From NCBI GenBank assembly GCA_944321685.1, contig CALUMH010000002.1, forward strand, positions 1-64,000: a DNA stretch of 64,000 bases. The letters are read 5' to 3'. The notes under the pieces are model-generated. The model saw nothing but the letters and a program-made list of their open reading frames with translations. It ran no database searches and was not told the origin of the DNA. Shown piece after piece: positions 36,509 through 48,385 of the stretch (position 1 is its first letter; each line of letters opens with the position of its first letter). This stretch comes from an uncultured Muribaculaceae bacterium (lineage in GTDB: Bacteria > Bacteroidota > Bacteroidia > Bacteroidales > Muribaculaceae). The position numbers and the translations under genes were made by a program.

Positions 36509-37237
36509 TTATTCAAAATAAAAAGTAACGACAACCATTCGTGAGCGTCCGCGGTCGATCGAACGGGTGTATTTCAGCATTTCGGGGTCGTCCGAGAGGT
36601 CATCGCGAACATGGTCGAGCAGGTCGCGCAGCCCGAAACAGAATTTCACTTCGGGGCACAACTTGAAGAATGGCAGGTAGAAGTCGCACCCGAATCCTAT
36701 GGAGAGCATCAAGTCGGTGGAAGTGAGTCGCAATTGTTCGCTACGTTTTTTGGCAACGTCAAACACGCCCATAACACCGCCTACGATGTAGGGGCGCAGG
36801 TTTTTGTATCTGAGTGCCGAATATCTCAGGTCGAGCGGTATAACCACGTAATTGCTGCGAATGTTTTGCGTTTCCTCGGTGCCGTTGGCCGTGTCGAGGA
36901 ATGTGACGCGCTTGTTGCCGAAATACATACCTGGAGACAACCGCAGGTTAAAATATTGCGACAACCGTAAGTCGGCAAGCACGTTTACGCAGAAACCCGG
37001 AGAATGGTCGGGAACTTCGGCCACCCAGGCTTCTCCGTTGTCGGTGATGTAACCGTTGTTTTTCAGCATCAGGTCTTGGAAGTGCATACCCACCGAGAAC
37101 CCGAAGTGCAGCCGTTTCAAGTCGGCATACGGGCGGTTGAGCAGGTCCTGGTTGTTGCCGCCTGCCGCCATGGCTTGCAGGGTGGTGCAGGTCAGCACCG
37201 CCGCCAATAAAATAATATGACGCAAAAAAGCACCTTT
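36509..37237 (-). CDS. porT: PorT-family outer-membrane beta-barrel protein (T9SS)
   Basis: An eight-strand-like barrel protein. After a signal peptide (RHIILLAAVLTCTTLQAMAA) it has the PorT-like start RPYADLKRLHFGFSVGMHFQDL, then WVAEVPDHSPGFCVNVLADLRLSQYFNLRLSPGMYFG and the C-terminal part YFLP-type strands with CPEVKFCFGLRDLLDHV. PorT is needed for type IX secretion in P. gingivalis; its exact role is unclear. I chose ATG 37237: the ATG at 37279 would coincide with the predicted transcription start and adds an extra hydrophobic stretch. First gene of the secretion operon. About 242 residues. Confidence 0.88.
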   Translation of the reverse strand, partial: KGAFLRHIILLAAVLTCTTLQAMAAGGNNQDLLNRPYADLKRLHFGFSVGMHFQDLMLKNNGYITDNGEAWVAEVPDHSPGFCVNVLADLRLSQYFNLRLSPGMYFGNKRVTFLDTANGTEETQNIRSNYVVIPLDLRYSALRYKNLRPYIVGGVMGVFDVAKKRSEQLRLTSTDLMLSIGFGCDFYLPFFKLCPEVKFCFGLRDLLDHVRDDLSDDPEMLKYTRSIDRGRSRMVVVTFYFE

Positions 37238-37284
37238 CATCAATAAAAAGAACGAAACCACAGCCCCAATATTGCCCATTTATG

Positions 37285-37311
37285 CAAAAATAGGGTAATT
37301 GAGGTGTGCAA
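37285..37311 (-). promoter_or_regulatory. Promoter for porT-porP-gldKLMN operon
   Basis: On the minus strand TTG (37311-37309), 16 bp, TATTTTTG (37292-37285). The minus-10 is perfect; spacing to the minus-33 is short. Predicted start about 37280, which supports ATG 37237 for porT with a leader of about 42 nt. Confidence 0.55.
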
Positions 37312-37429
37312 CGACATGATATTCATGTAAATCGCCACGTTATTGACCACAATCTGAAATGCTTGTTATAGGATTTTGGCGTTAGTCGGTCGTGAAATAT
37401 ATTTTATTCCTGTATATTTATCGTTTCAT

Positions 37430-37461
37430 TTTGCAGGCTTGTGGATAAATGCGTATATTTG
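37430..37461 (+). promoter_or_regulatory. Promoter for sulfatase-GH2 genes
   Basis: TTTG (37430-37433), 20 bp, TATATTTG (37454-37461). It matches the Bacteroidales consensus and places transcription start near 37467, which rules out the in-frame ATG at 37449 as the sulfatase start. Confidence 0.75.
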
Positions 37462-37487
37462 CCTATTATTGTAACCTAAAACAAAAA

Positions 37488-42283
<4,796 letters not shown>

Positions 42284-42294
42284 ATGTTTTTTAT

Positions 42295-42336
42295 CGTGTG
42301 GGCGATGCCGAAGGGTTTTCGTCCACACACGTTTTT
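42295..42336 (+). terminator. Stem-loop with T-run between GH2 and kinase genes
   Basis: CGTGTGGG pairs imperfectly with CCACACACG (one bulge), followed by GTTTTTATTT. It could end or attenuate the sulfatase-GH2 transcript before the kinase gene on the same strand. Confidence 0.5.
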
Positions 42337-42353
42337 ATTTATGAATAAGAGAA

Positions 42354-43442
42354 ATGAATGATTTGAATAGCATAATTTCGCATTTCAGCCATGAAGGTAC
42401 TGTGGGAAATGTTTCCCCGCTTGGAGCCGGGTTGATAAATGATTCTTATAAAGTGGTTACAACCGAGGCCGATGCTCCCGATTATGTGCTACAGCGGATA
42501 AACCATGTGATTTTCACCGATGTGGATATGTTGCAAGCCAATATCGAGGCAGTGACGCGGCACATTCGCCGTAAGCTCGAAGCCGGGCATGAAACCGATA
42601 TCGACCGCAAGGTGTTGCATTTCATTGCATCGGAGACCGGCAAGACGTATTGGCAGGCCGATGACGGGAATTATTGGCGCATGATGGTGTTCATACCACG
42701 TGCCAAGACTTATACCACGGTCAATCCCGAATATTCTTATTATGCCGGTGTTGCTTTCGGCAATTTCGAGGCAATGCTTGCCGATATTCCCGATGCGCTT
42801 GGCGAGACTATCCCCGATTTTCATAACATGGAGTTCCGCTTGAAGCAGTTGCGTGATGCCGTTGCCGTCGATGCCGCAGGGCGTGTGGCCGAGGTGCGGC
42901 GTTACATTGATGAAATTGAGCGTAGGGCCGATGCAATGTGTCTTGCCGAGCGGCTGCATCGCAATGGTGAGTTGCCCAAGCGTGTGTGCCACTGCGACAC
43001 GAAGGTGGATAACATGATGTTTGACGAGCAGGGGCGTGTGTTGTGTGTAATCGACCTCGACACGGTGATGCCGTCGTTTGTGTTCTCGGATTACGGCGAT
43101 TTCTTGCGCACGGCAGGTAATACGGGAGCCGAAGATGATCCCGACCTCGACCGTGTGAACTTCAATATGGAGATATTCCGTGCGTTCACCCGTGGATACC
43201 TTGAGTCGGCTCGCTCGTTCCTGTTGCCGGTGGAGATTGAAAACCTGCCTTATGCCGCCGCCTTGTTCCCTTATATGCAGTGCGTGCGCTTCCTTGCCGA
43301 CTACATCAATGGCGATACTTACTATAAAATAAATTATCCGGAGCATAATCTTGTGCGCACTCGTGCCCAATTGAAGTTGCTGCAAAGCGTTGAGCAGCAC
43401 CAACCCGAAATGCGCCGATTTATAACTTCATGCTTGCAATGA
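42354..43442 (+). CDS. APH-fold sugar kinase, N-acetylhexosamine 1-kinase-like (NahK-like)
   Basis: Cytoplasmic kinase of the aminoglycoside phosphotransferase fold, 362 residues. The Brenner motif is H213-C-D215-T-K-V-D-N220 with catalytic Asp215, and the metal-binding segment is CVIDLDTVMP with Asp234 and Asp236. The N-terminal GLINDSYKV loop and VLQRINHVIF match NahK-type kinases that phosphorylate the anomeric carbon of GlcNAc/GalNAc in the lacto-N-biose pathway. The exact substrate is inferred. It fits with a periplasmic GH2, a sulfatase and a GH109-like protein that would release amino sugars. It overlaps the next gene by four bases (ATGA). Confidence 0.82.
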   Translation: MNDLNSIISHFSHEGTVGNVSPLGAGLINDSYKVVTTEADAPDYVLQRINHVIFTDVDMLQANIEAVTRHIRRKLEAGHETDIDRKVLHFIASETGKTYWQADDGNYWRMMVFIPRAKTYTTVNPEYSYYAGVAFGNFEAMLADIPDALGETIPDFHNMEFRLKQLRDAVAVDAAGRVAEVRRYIDEIERRADAMCLAERLHRNGELPKRVCHCDTKVDNMMFDEQGRVLCVIDLDTVMPSFVFSDYGDFLRTAGNTGAEDDPDLDRVNFNMEIFRAFTRGYLESARSFLLPVEIENLPYAAALFPYMQCVRFLADYINGDTYYKINYPEHNLVRTRAQLKLLQSVEQHQPEMRRFITSCLQ

Positions 43443-44092
43443 AAGAACTTACGGTGGAGTGTGTCGATATTGACGGGATTGCAGCCGGTGATGTGCCTGC
43501 TTTATTTGACAGGATGGGAGTGGCGTGGCAGGTTATCGATGTAGTGAATTGGCCGCGGGAGTATTCTTATTGCCCGAAAACCGAATTCCGCATTGCCCAT
43601 ACGCCGGGTGCCATATTGCTGCATTACCGAGTATCGGAGTATAGCGTGGCTGCCGTGGCAGGCCGTGACAATGGTAATGTGTGGGAAGACTCGTGTGTGG
43701 AGTTTTTCTCGATGCCGACCGATGATGACATTTATTACAACATTGAGTGTAACTGTGCCGGAACGGTGCTTGTGGGTGCCGGGCGCGACCGCAATTGCCG
43801 CGAGCTTGCCCCGCAACGGATACTCGATGGGGTGCAACGTTGGGCAAGCATGGGGCGTGAGCCGTTTTCCGAGCGCATTGGCGAAACTGCATGGGAAGTG
43901 GCTTTGGTGATACCTTATGCAACTTATTTCATGCACTCGATAACCACGTTCGACAGTCGGGCAGTTCCTGCTAATTTTTTTAAATGCGGCGACCACTTGC
44001 AACGTCCGCATTTCCTTTCGTGGAATCCTGTCGCAGCCCCGTCGCCCGATTTCCATCGCCCTGAGTGTTTCGGGCGGTTGCGGTTTGCATGA
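43439..44092 (+). CDS. CBM9-like carbohydrate-binding protein, cytoplasmic
   Basis: A 217-residue protein without a signal peptide whose body fits the family 9-like carbohydrate-binding (DOMON-like) fold: FRIAHTPGAILLHYRVSEYSV, DNGNVWEDSCVEFFSMPTDDDIYYNIECNCAGTVL, WEVALVIPYATYF and ANFFKCGDHLQRPHFLSWNPV. The segment W-x-D-S-C-V-E-F is the core signature of this family. Proteins of this type are common in Bacteroidota glycan loci; the role is unknown. The start at 43439 was chosen for its ATGA overlap with the kinase stop; ATG 43430 is also possible. Confidence 0.82.
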   Translation: MKELTVECVDIDGIAAGDVPALFDRMGVAWQVIDVVNWPREYSYCPKTEFRIAHTPGAILLHYRVSEYSVAAVAGRDNGNVWEDSCVEFFSMPTDDDIYYNIECNCAGTVLVGAGRDRNCRELAPQRILDGVQRWASMGREPFSERIGETAWEVALVIPYATYFMHSITTFDSRAVPANFFKCGDHLQRPHFLSWNPVAAPSPDFHRPECFGRLRFA

Positions 44093-44103
44093 AAAACAGT
44101 AGA

Positions 44104-44135
44104 GACGCGAAAAAAAGACGCGAAAAAAAGACGCG
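44104..44135. repeat. Short tandem repeat GACGCGAAAAAAA
   Basis: Two perfect copies of a 13-bp unit (GACGCG plus seven A) at 44104-44116 and 44117-44129, then a partial third copy GACGCG that forms the left half of the adjoining palindrome. Confidence 0.85.
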
Positions 44136-44151
44136 ATTAATCGCGTCTTTT
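44126..44151. terminator. Palindromic stem between CBM9-like and WG-repeat genes
   Basis: A 13-bp uninterrupted palindrome centred between 44138 and 44139 (AAAGACGCGATT then AATCGCGTCTTT), flanked by A-runs and T-runs. It lies between converging genes and would work as a terminator on both strands. The GACGCG core resembles dispersed palindromic repeats. Confidence 0.75.
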
Positions 44152-44173
44152 ACAATTAATATTATGTGCTGAA

Positions 44174-46024
44174 TTACATCAGGTATTTTTGAACAAACCA
44201 GCGTTGGTCAAGGTAATCGTTGCCCACGTTGACCGAGGTGAGGTACTTGCCGTTGTAGTCGTAAATATCGACAGTGACATCGTTTGAGGTGGCCGAGTTC
44301 TTAACAAATCCTATTCGCTTCAGTCCGTTGATGTGTCCGTCGTAAACCGGGCGACAGAAAGTGGCACCGTTTTCCTTGATGCAGCCCTGCTTGCCGTTTT
44401 TCACCACTATCACGCCATATGACTCGTAGCCCCAAATGCGGTCGTAGTTGCCTGCGCAAGGCACTATCTCCTTGCCTTTGCCGTTGATGACTTTCACTAC
44501 GCCTATGCGCCCGTTGGCATCCCACACGTGGAAACCGTCGTCGAGGTGACCGTTGTCCGACGTTATGGCCTCGGTGATTTGCGAGTATTTGATGGGCAGT
44601 ATCAGGTTGTCTTTATCGTCAACCACGCCGAACTTGCCGTTCTGTTCCACGCAGTAATAGCTTTTAGCCCCGATGAACCGCTTGTAATTGGAATATTTGC
44701 GAGTGGTCGTGCCCTTGTCTAACGGGTTGTATGTGATAGTTCTCCCATTGTCGTATAAATAGCCCAATGGTGGATTTTCGGAGAACGAGCCACTGTCATA
44801 TTGGCATGGAACCAACACTTTGCCGAAGTTGTCGAGAATTCCGGCTTTCCCGTTCGACATCACGACAAAACAGGCATCCCTTCTTTGTTTTTGCTTTTCA
44901 TAATACCTCAAGTATTTGAACGGGATATACTTTTCGCCGTCTTTAACATTATACGGGTATATGCATTCAGCGATCATTTTAAGGCTGTTGTTGACGGGTG
45001 CTAATATTCCCCACAAGGAGTCTTTCATCAGGTAATAATTGTAGTGATTGCAAATACTCCCGTTTTCTATGCGGCTGTTTTGGTTGTCTTGAACGATTTC
45101 ATCGTATTCTACCGGGATCACGATTTTGCGAGTTTCATCTACAAGGCCATATTTGCCTTTGCCGTCGGTGATTACAATGCCATCATTTACCGATTGGGTA
45201 GCCCTATATATTTTGCCTGTGTTGGATATGCACAGCATTTTATTGCCACCGTCCATAGGAAGTAATAAAAGTGTCGAGTCGGTGGGCATGGGTTGCGAAA
45301 GTACGCTGCTGTGAACCTTTGTCAGGTACTCTCCTGTTGAAAGGTTGTATATGCCGTATCCGCCTTTTTGCGAGCAGGCATATATGTCGCCGGCCAAGTG
45401 CTGCACACTGCTTACGCCGTTGATGGTTATGCCGTTTCCTGTTATCAAGCACCGGAGGCGACCGCCATATCTCAGGTTGGTTATCTCACGAGCTTCCTCT
45501 CTTAATTGTTGGTCTCTGGGATTGTTTGTTTGAGGCGCAGCTGCGTCAATATAATCATTAAGTGTATATCCTTGGTAATCTATCATTGACGCTTTCCCTA
45601 TTTCACCAGTTAAGATGGAAATGCTGTCGGAAATTTGCTTTATCGACACATTTTTGAAAGATGCCTTGCTTTCGCAAATTTTGTCCCATGCCTGCCATTT
45701 GTCGGATTTTTCGGCTTCTTGGGCAAGGATGTATTCTGCTGCCGAAATCATGTCGTGCGCGTATTTGCAGTCAAGGGCTTTCTTGCCGTTTGGACTTAGC
45801 AATCCCCACTTGCCGTCTTTCTGCATTAGGTAGTAGCCGTCTTCGTAGGGCTCGATTGTGGTGTACTCGGCCTTGGCGACCCATTTACCGGTATTGTCAA
45901 CCATTCCCCATTTCCCTTTGTCGTTTTGCTTTGGGGTCACCGATTGGGCAAATATTGCCCCTGTTGAAACGATGGCAATCATTAGCAGTGTCATCGTTTT
46001 CTTGATAAGATTTTTTGTGTCCAT
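44174..46024 (-). CDS. Secreted WG-repeat protein
   Basis: Signal peptide (NLIKKTMTLLMIAIVSTGAIFAQ) followed by 616 residues built mainly of WG repeats (pattern GKWGmvdntGKwva.a.Y). Clear units include KGKWGMVDNTGKWVAKAEY, GKWGLLSPNGKKALDCKY, GKYGLVDETRKIVIPVEYDE, NGKAGILDNFGKVLVPCQYD, NGKFGVVDDKDNLILPIKY and GRIGVVKVINGKGKEIVP. A non-repeat insert at about 100-200 contains helical sequence. WG repeats form beta-propeller-like or solenoid folds with binding roles; no enzymatic motif is seen. Periplasmic or surface location is inferred. It stands alone between a terminator and a 626-bp gap. Confidence 0.88.
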   Translation of the reverse strand: MDTKNLIKKTMTLLMIAIVSTGAIFAQSVTPKQNDKGKWGMVDNTGKWVAKAEYTTIEPYEDGYYLMQKDGKWGLLSPNGKKALDCKYAHDMISAAEYILAQEAEKSDKWQAWDKICESKASFKNVSIKQISDSISILTGEIGKASMIDYQGYTLNDYIDAAAPQTNNPRDQQLREEAREITNLRYGGRLRCLITGNGITINGVSSVQHLAGDIYACSQKGGYGIYNLSTGEYLTKVHSSVLSQPMPTDSTLLLLPMDGGNKMLCISNTGKIYRATQSVNDGIVITDGKGKYGLVDETRKIVIPVEYDEIVQDNQNSRIENGSICNHYNYYLMKDSLWGILAPVNNSLKMIAECIYPYNVKDGEKYIPFKYLRYYEKQKQRRDACFVVMSNGKAGILDNFGKVLVPCQYDSGSFSENPPLGYLYDNGRTITYNPLDKGTTTRKYSNYKRFIGAKSYYCVEQNGKFGVVDDKDNLILPIKYSQITEAITSDNGHLDDGFHVWDANGRIGVVKVINGKGKEIVPCAGNYDRIWGYESYGVIVVKNGKQGCIKENGATFCRPVYDGHINGLKRIGFVKNSATSNDVTVDIYDYNGKYLTSVNVGNDYLDQRWFVQKYLM

Positions 46025-46278
46025 AATAGTGTTTTGTGAATGTGATATTTATATTCAGGTTATTCATATTTGGCAGTAGATACATGGCACTATGGCGACA
46101 TTCCCGGGTGGAAGGCCGCTACAGGTGTGGTTGTGTAGATATGTCGGTTTGCTGTATGTCCCATAAACCATTATCTTGCATTATATTACAGCAGCACACG
46201 AGCCATGCCGAGGCCGGCTGCTGCCATATGTTTCTGCAAGACGGGACGCAGGAAAATTGGTTATTCATATTTTGTGTG

Positions 46279-46362
46279 GGGGAGAAGAGCCGTCCCACTA
46301 CTTTCTCCGCACCGCCCGGCAAGGTGGTGAGGCGAATTGCCCTAAGGTAGTGTAATCTCCCC
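46279..46362. other. Nested inverted-repeat element, possible structured RNA
   Basis: Three concentric complementary pairs: GGGGAGA (46279-46285) with TCTCCCC (46356-46362), CACTAC (46296-46301) with GTAGTG (46347-46352), and GGCAA (46318-46322) with TTGCC (46337-46341). A terminator-like hairpin follows immediately. The nesting is consistent with a folded RNA or a mobile palindromic repeat. Confidence 0.35.
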
Positions 46363-46363
46363 G

Positions 46364-46384
46364 AAGGTGTGGCAGGCACACCTT
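46364..46384 (+). terminator. Small hairpin with T-run
   Basis: AAGGTGTG, loop GCAGG, CACACCTT, then TT. An 8-bp perfect stem directly after the nested element. Acts on either strand since an A/T run exists on both sides. Confidence 0.5.
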
Positions 46385-46519
46385 TTCAGCACCGTAAATG
46401 TAGAGATAAAAGATGAATTAAGCAATATGGTGTATAAAAATTACGAAATCTTCATGTTTTTTTATCGTTTGCCCACAAAAGAAAGAGTGGTGCCGCAAAA
46501 TACAATTTTGACATACGTA

Positions 46520-46541
46520 GAGGCGTGGCGTGCCGCGTCTC
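46520..46541. repeat. GC-rich palindrome, possible dispersed repeat
   Basis: GAGGCGTGGC, two-base loop GT, GCCGCGTCTC: a 10-bp stem with two G.T pairs, flanked by GTA on the left. It resembles the GAGACGCGGC type of palindromic repeats found dispersed in many genomes and shares the GACGCG core with 44104-44151. Family membership is from memory. Confidence 0.4.
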
Positions 46542-46650
46542 GGAGCAAGTAATATTGCATAAAATATTGTAAATCAATGTTGAAATTTTGATACACCCTT
46601 ATATATAATAGTGTTGAGATTTTGCGGCACCTTCACTTCTTTGCGGGCAT

Positions 46651-48192
46651 TTATTTGGATTTTGCGCCCACGGCTTTCAGGCTGTCGGTGATTTCGGCGG
46701 CACGTCGGGCAGCTTCGGCCTCGGCTTCGGGTGAAGCATAGGCATGGCTGTAACCGTCGATGCGGTTCCATTCGCCACGGGTGAAATCGGGTACGGCGAC
46801 CGGCGCACAACCGTTGTCCATCGATATTTCGCCAAGTTCGGCCAGGCAGCACCATTCGGCCAGGTCATACACGTCCATGTCGAGTGGCAACCCGTTTTGC
46901 AGGCAGTAAACCAGCCGTGCGTCCATTATGAAGTCCATGCCGCCGTGTCCGCCCACTTGGCGGGCCATCTCGCCATATTTCTGCAAAATGGGGTGGCGGT
47001 ATTTTTCCACAAGGGCTTTTTGTTCTTTTTCGGGCAAGAAACTGTGTGACGACAGGTCATTGACATCAGGCACGGCGCCCGTGATAGCCAGTTGCCCCGT
47101 CTCGACGGCATATCCCTCTACCGGATATTTATTGGCCATTCCATGGGTGCCGGTAAGTTGGTACAGGCGACTGTAAGGCTGGTAAGTCATCACGTTGTGT
47201 TGTATTTCAATCACTTTGCCCAGTTCGGTGCGAATGAGTGTGGTAGTGTGGTCGCCGTTGCGGAAGTCGGAGCAGACCGAGTCGGTGCGCTCTTGTACCA
47301 ACTGTGTACCCATTATCGAGCGCGTGTCCATCGCCACCAGTGTTTTCATGCGGTCGCCGCGGTGAATGTTCAACGCTTGTGCCACTGGGCCGAGTCCGTG
47401 TGTGGCATAAATGTCGCCGCGGTGGCGCATATTATAGTCGAGCCGCCAACCGAGTTTGTCGTCCTCGCCACGTTTCCAGTAGTGATCCCAAAATTCCGAC
47501 AAGTTGTGTATGTATGCCCCCTGAACCCTGATTATTTCGCCAAACACGCCTTGCTGTGCCATGTTGAGCGAATTAAGCTCGAATGTGTCGTAGCAGCAAT
47601 TTTCGAGAATGAAGCAATGCTTGCGGGTGGTTTCGCTCAGGTCGATGAGGTCCCAGCACTCTTTAAGGTTCATGGCCGACGGCACCTCGATTGCCACGTG
47701 CTTGCCGTTTTCCATGGCGCATTGTGCCACAGGGAAGTGGTGAAGCCAGTCGGTGGCTATGTAAACGAGGTCGATGTCATCGCGTCGGCACAGTTCCTCG
47801 TATCCTTTTTCGCCCGAATACACTGCGGCGCGAGGCATCGATGCCTTGCTCAATATCTCTTGGCACGCTTCGGCACGTTCCTGCTCATAGTCGCACAAGG
47901 CAACCACCTGTGTGCCCGGAATGTGTGTGAAACGCTCCACTGCGCCGGGGCCCCTCATGCCAAGCCCCACGAAGCCCACGCGCACCACTTCGAGCTTGGG
48001 CGCGGTAAGCCCTATTGCGCTCTGTTGCCCGTCGGGTCGTTCGGGCGAGTGTATGACTATAGTTCCATTCTCCCAATGCCACTGTGTTCCCCGCTCGGTG
48101 GTGTGCACCTCGGGAACGGTGTTATTGCAAGCCGTTATTGTATAACTCAGGCATAAGGTTAATATGCCGATTATCATGTTTGATAGTTTCAT
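46651..48192 (-). CDS. GH109-like Gfo/Idh/MocA lipoprotein (putative alpha-N-acetylgalactosaminidase)
   Basis: Lipoprotein with lipobox ending at Cys22 (SYTITAC), then a Rossmann NAD-binding domain starting RVGFVGLGMRGPGAVERF at about 71 and a C-terminal domain with HGGMDFIMDARLVYCLQNG and DVYDLAEWCCLAELGEISMDNG. This combination is typical of GH109 in Bacteroides, which hydrolyses alpha-GalNAc by an NAD-dependent redox mechanism. The family also holds oxidoreductases, so the activity is probable rather than certain. Length 513 fits. It supports mucin O-glycan or similar GalNAc use, matching the NahK-like kinase. A TAAATTTG minus-10 (minus strand, 48241-48234) lies about 42 bp upstream. Confidence 0.85.
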   Translation of the reverse strand: MKLSNMIIGILTLCLSYTITACNNTVPEVHTTERGTQWHWENGTIVIHSPERPDGQQSAIGLTAPKLEVVRVGFVGLGMRGPGAVERFTHIPGTQVVALCDYEQERAEACQEILSKASMPRAAVYSGEKGYEELCRRDDIDLVYIATDWLHHFPVAQCAMENGKHVAIEVPSAMNLKECWDLIDLSETTRKHCFILENCCYDTFELNSLNMAQQGVFGEIIRVQGAYIHNLSEFWDHYWKRGEDDKLGWRLDYNMRHRGDIYATHGLGPVAQALNIHRGDRMKTLVAMDTRSIMGTQLVQERTDSVCSDFRNGDHTTTLIRTELGKVIEIQHNVMTYQPYSRLYQLTGTHGMANKYPVEGYAVETGQLAITGAVPDVNDLSSHSFLPEKEQKALVEKYRHPILQKYGEMARQVGGHGGMDFIMDARLVYCLQNGLPLDMDVYDLAEWCCLAELGEISMDNGCAPVAVPDFTRGEWNRIDGYSHAYASPEAEAEAARRAAEITDSLKAVGAKSK

Positions 48193-48233
48193 AATATGTC
48201 TGTTATAAAAAAGTTAGTATGTGTTCTGTTCTA

Positions 48234-48241
48234 CAAATTTA
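48234..48241 (-). promoter_or_regulatory. Minus-10 (TAAATTTG) upstream of GH109-like gene
   Basis: The minus strand reads TAAATTTG; no clear TTTG at the expected distance. Leader would be about 35 nt. Confidence 0.45.
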
Positions 48242-48333
48242 CGAAATACTTTTTGTACTTTCGATATTGCTTATTTGTTTTGATGACACGTGAGAAATAG
48301 TATGTAAAATTTTATGCCGTAATGGTGTAAAAT

Positions 48334-48358
48334 ACCCCGGCTCGGTGGGAGTCGGGGT
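48334..48358. terminator. Stem-loop after tricorn-like gene
   Basis: A 10-bp stem (ACCCCGGCTC with GAGTCGGGGT, one G.T) and a 5-nt loop, followed on the plus strand by a T-run and on the minus strand by ATTTTA. It lies 28 bp beyond the end of the minus-strand protease gene. Confidence 0.7.
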
Positions 48359-48385
48359 GTTTTTTGTGTTATGTGGGGGTGGGGA

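Larger units (their letters stand above)
46025..46650. other. Large non-coding gap with structured elements
   Basis: 626 bp upstream of the WG-repeat gene and downstream of the GH109-like gene, both on the minus strand. It contains a nested inverted-repeat element (46279-46362), an 8-bp hairpin with T-run (46364-46384), a GAGGCGTGGC-type palindrome (46520-46541) and the near-repeats GTTGAAATTTTG/GTTGAGATTTTG at about 46580-46625. No start-to-stop reading frame in it looks like protein. Confidence 0.6.

Noticed and set aside
44104..44151. Possible CRISPR fragment
   Set aside because: Units are 13 bp with no spacers, only two full copies, and no cas genes in the window.
46119..46379. 86-codon frame on the minus strand in the large gap
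   Set aside because: Cys/Gln/Pro-rich translation with no resemblance to proteins; it covers the nested inverted repeat, which explains the absence of stops.
47092..48156. 354-codon open frame antisense to the GH109-like gene
   Set aside because: No domain, and it overlaps a well-supported lipoprotein gene completely.
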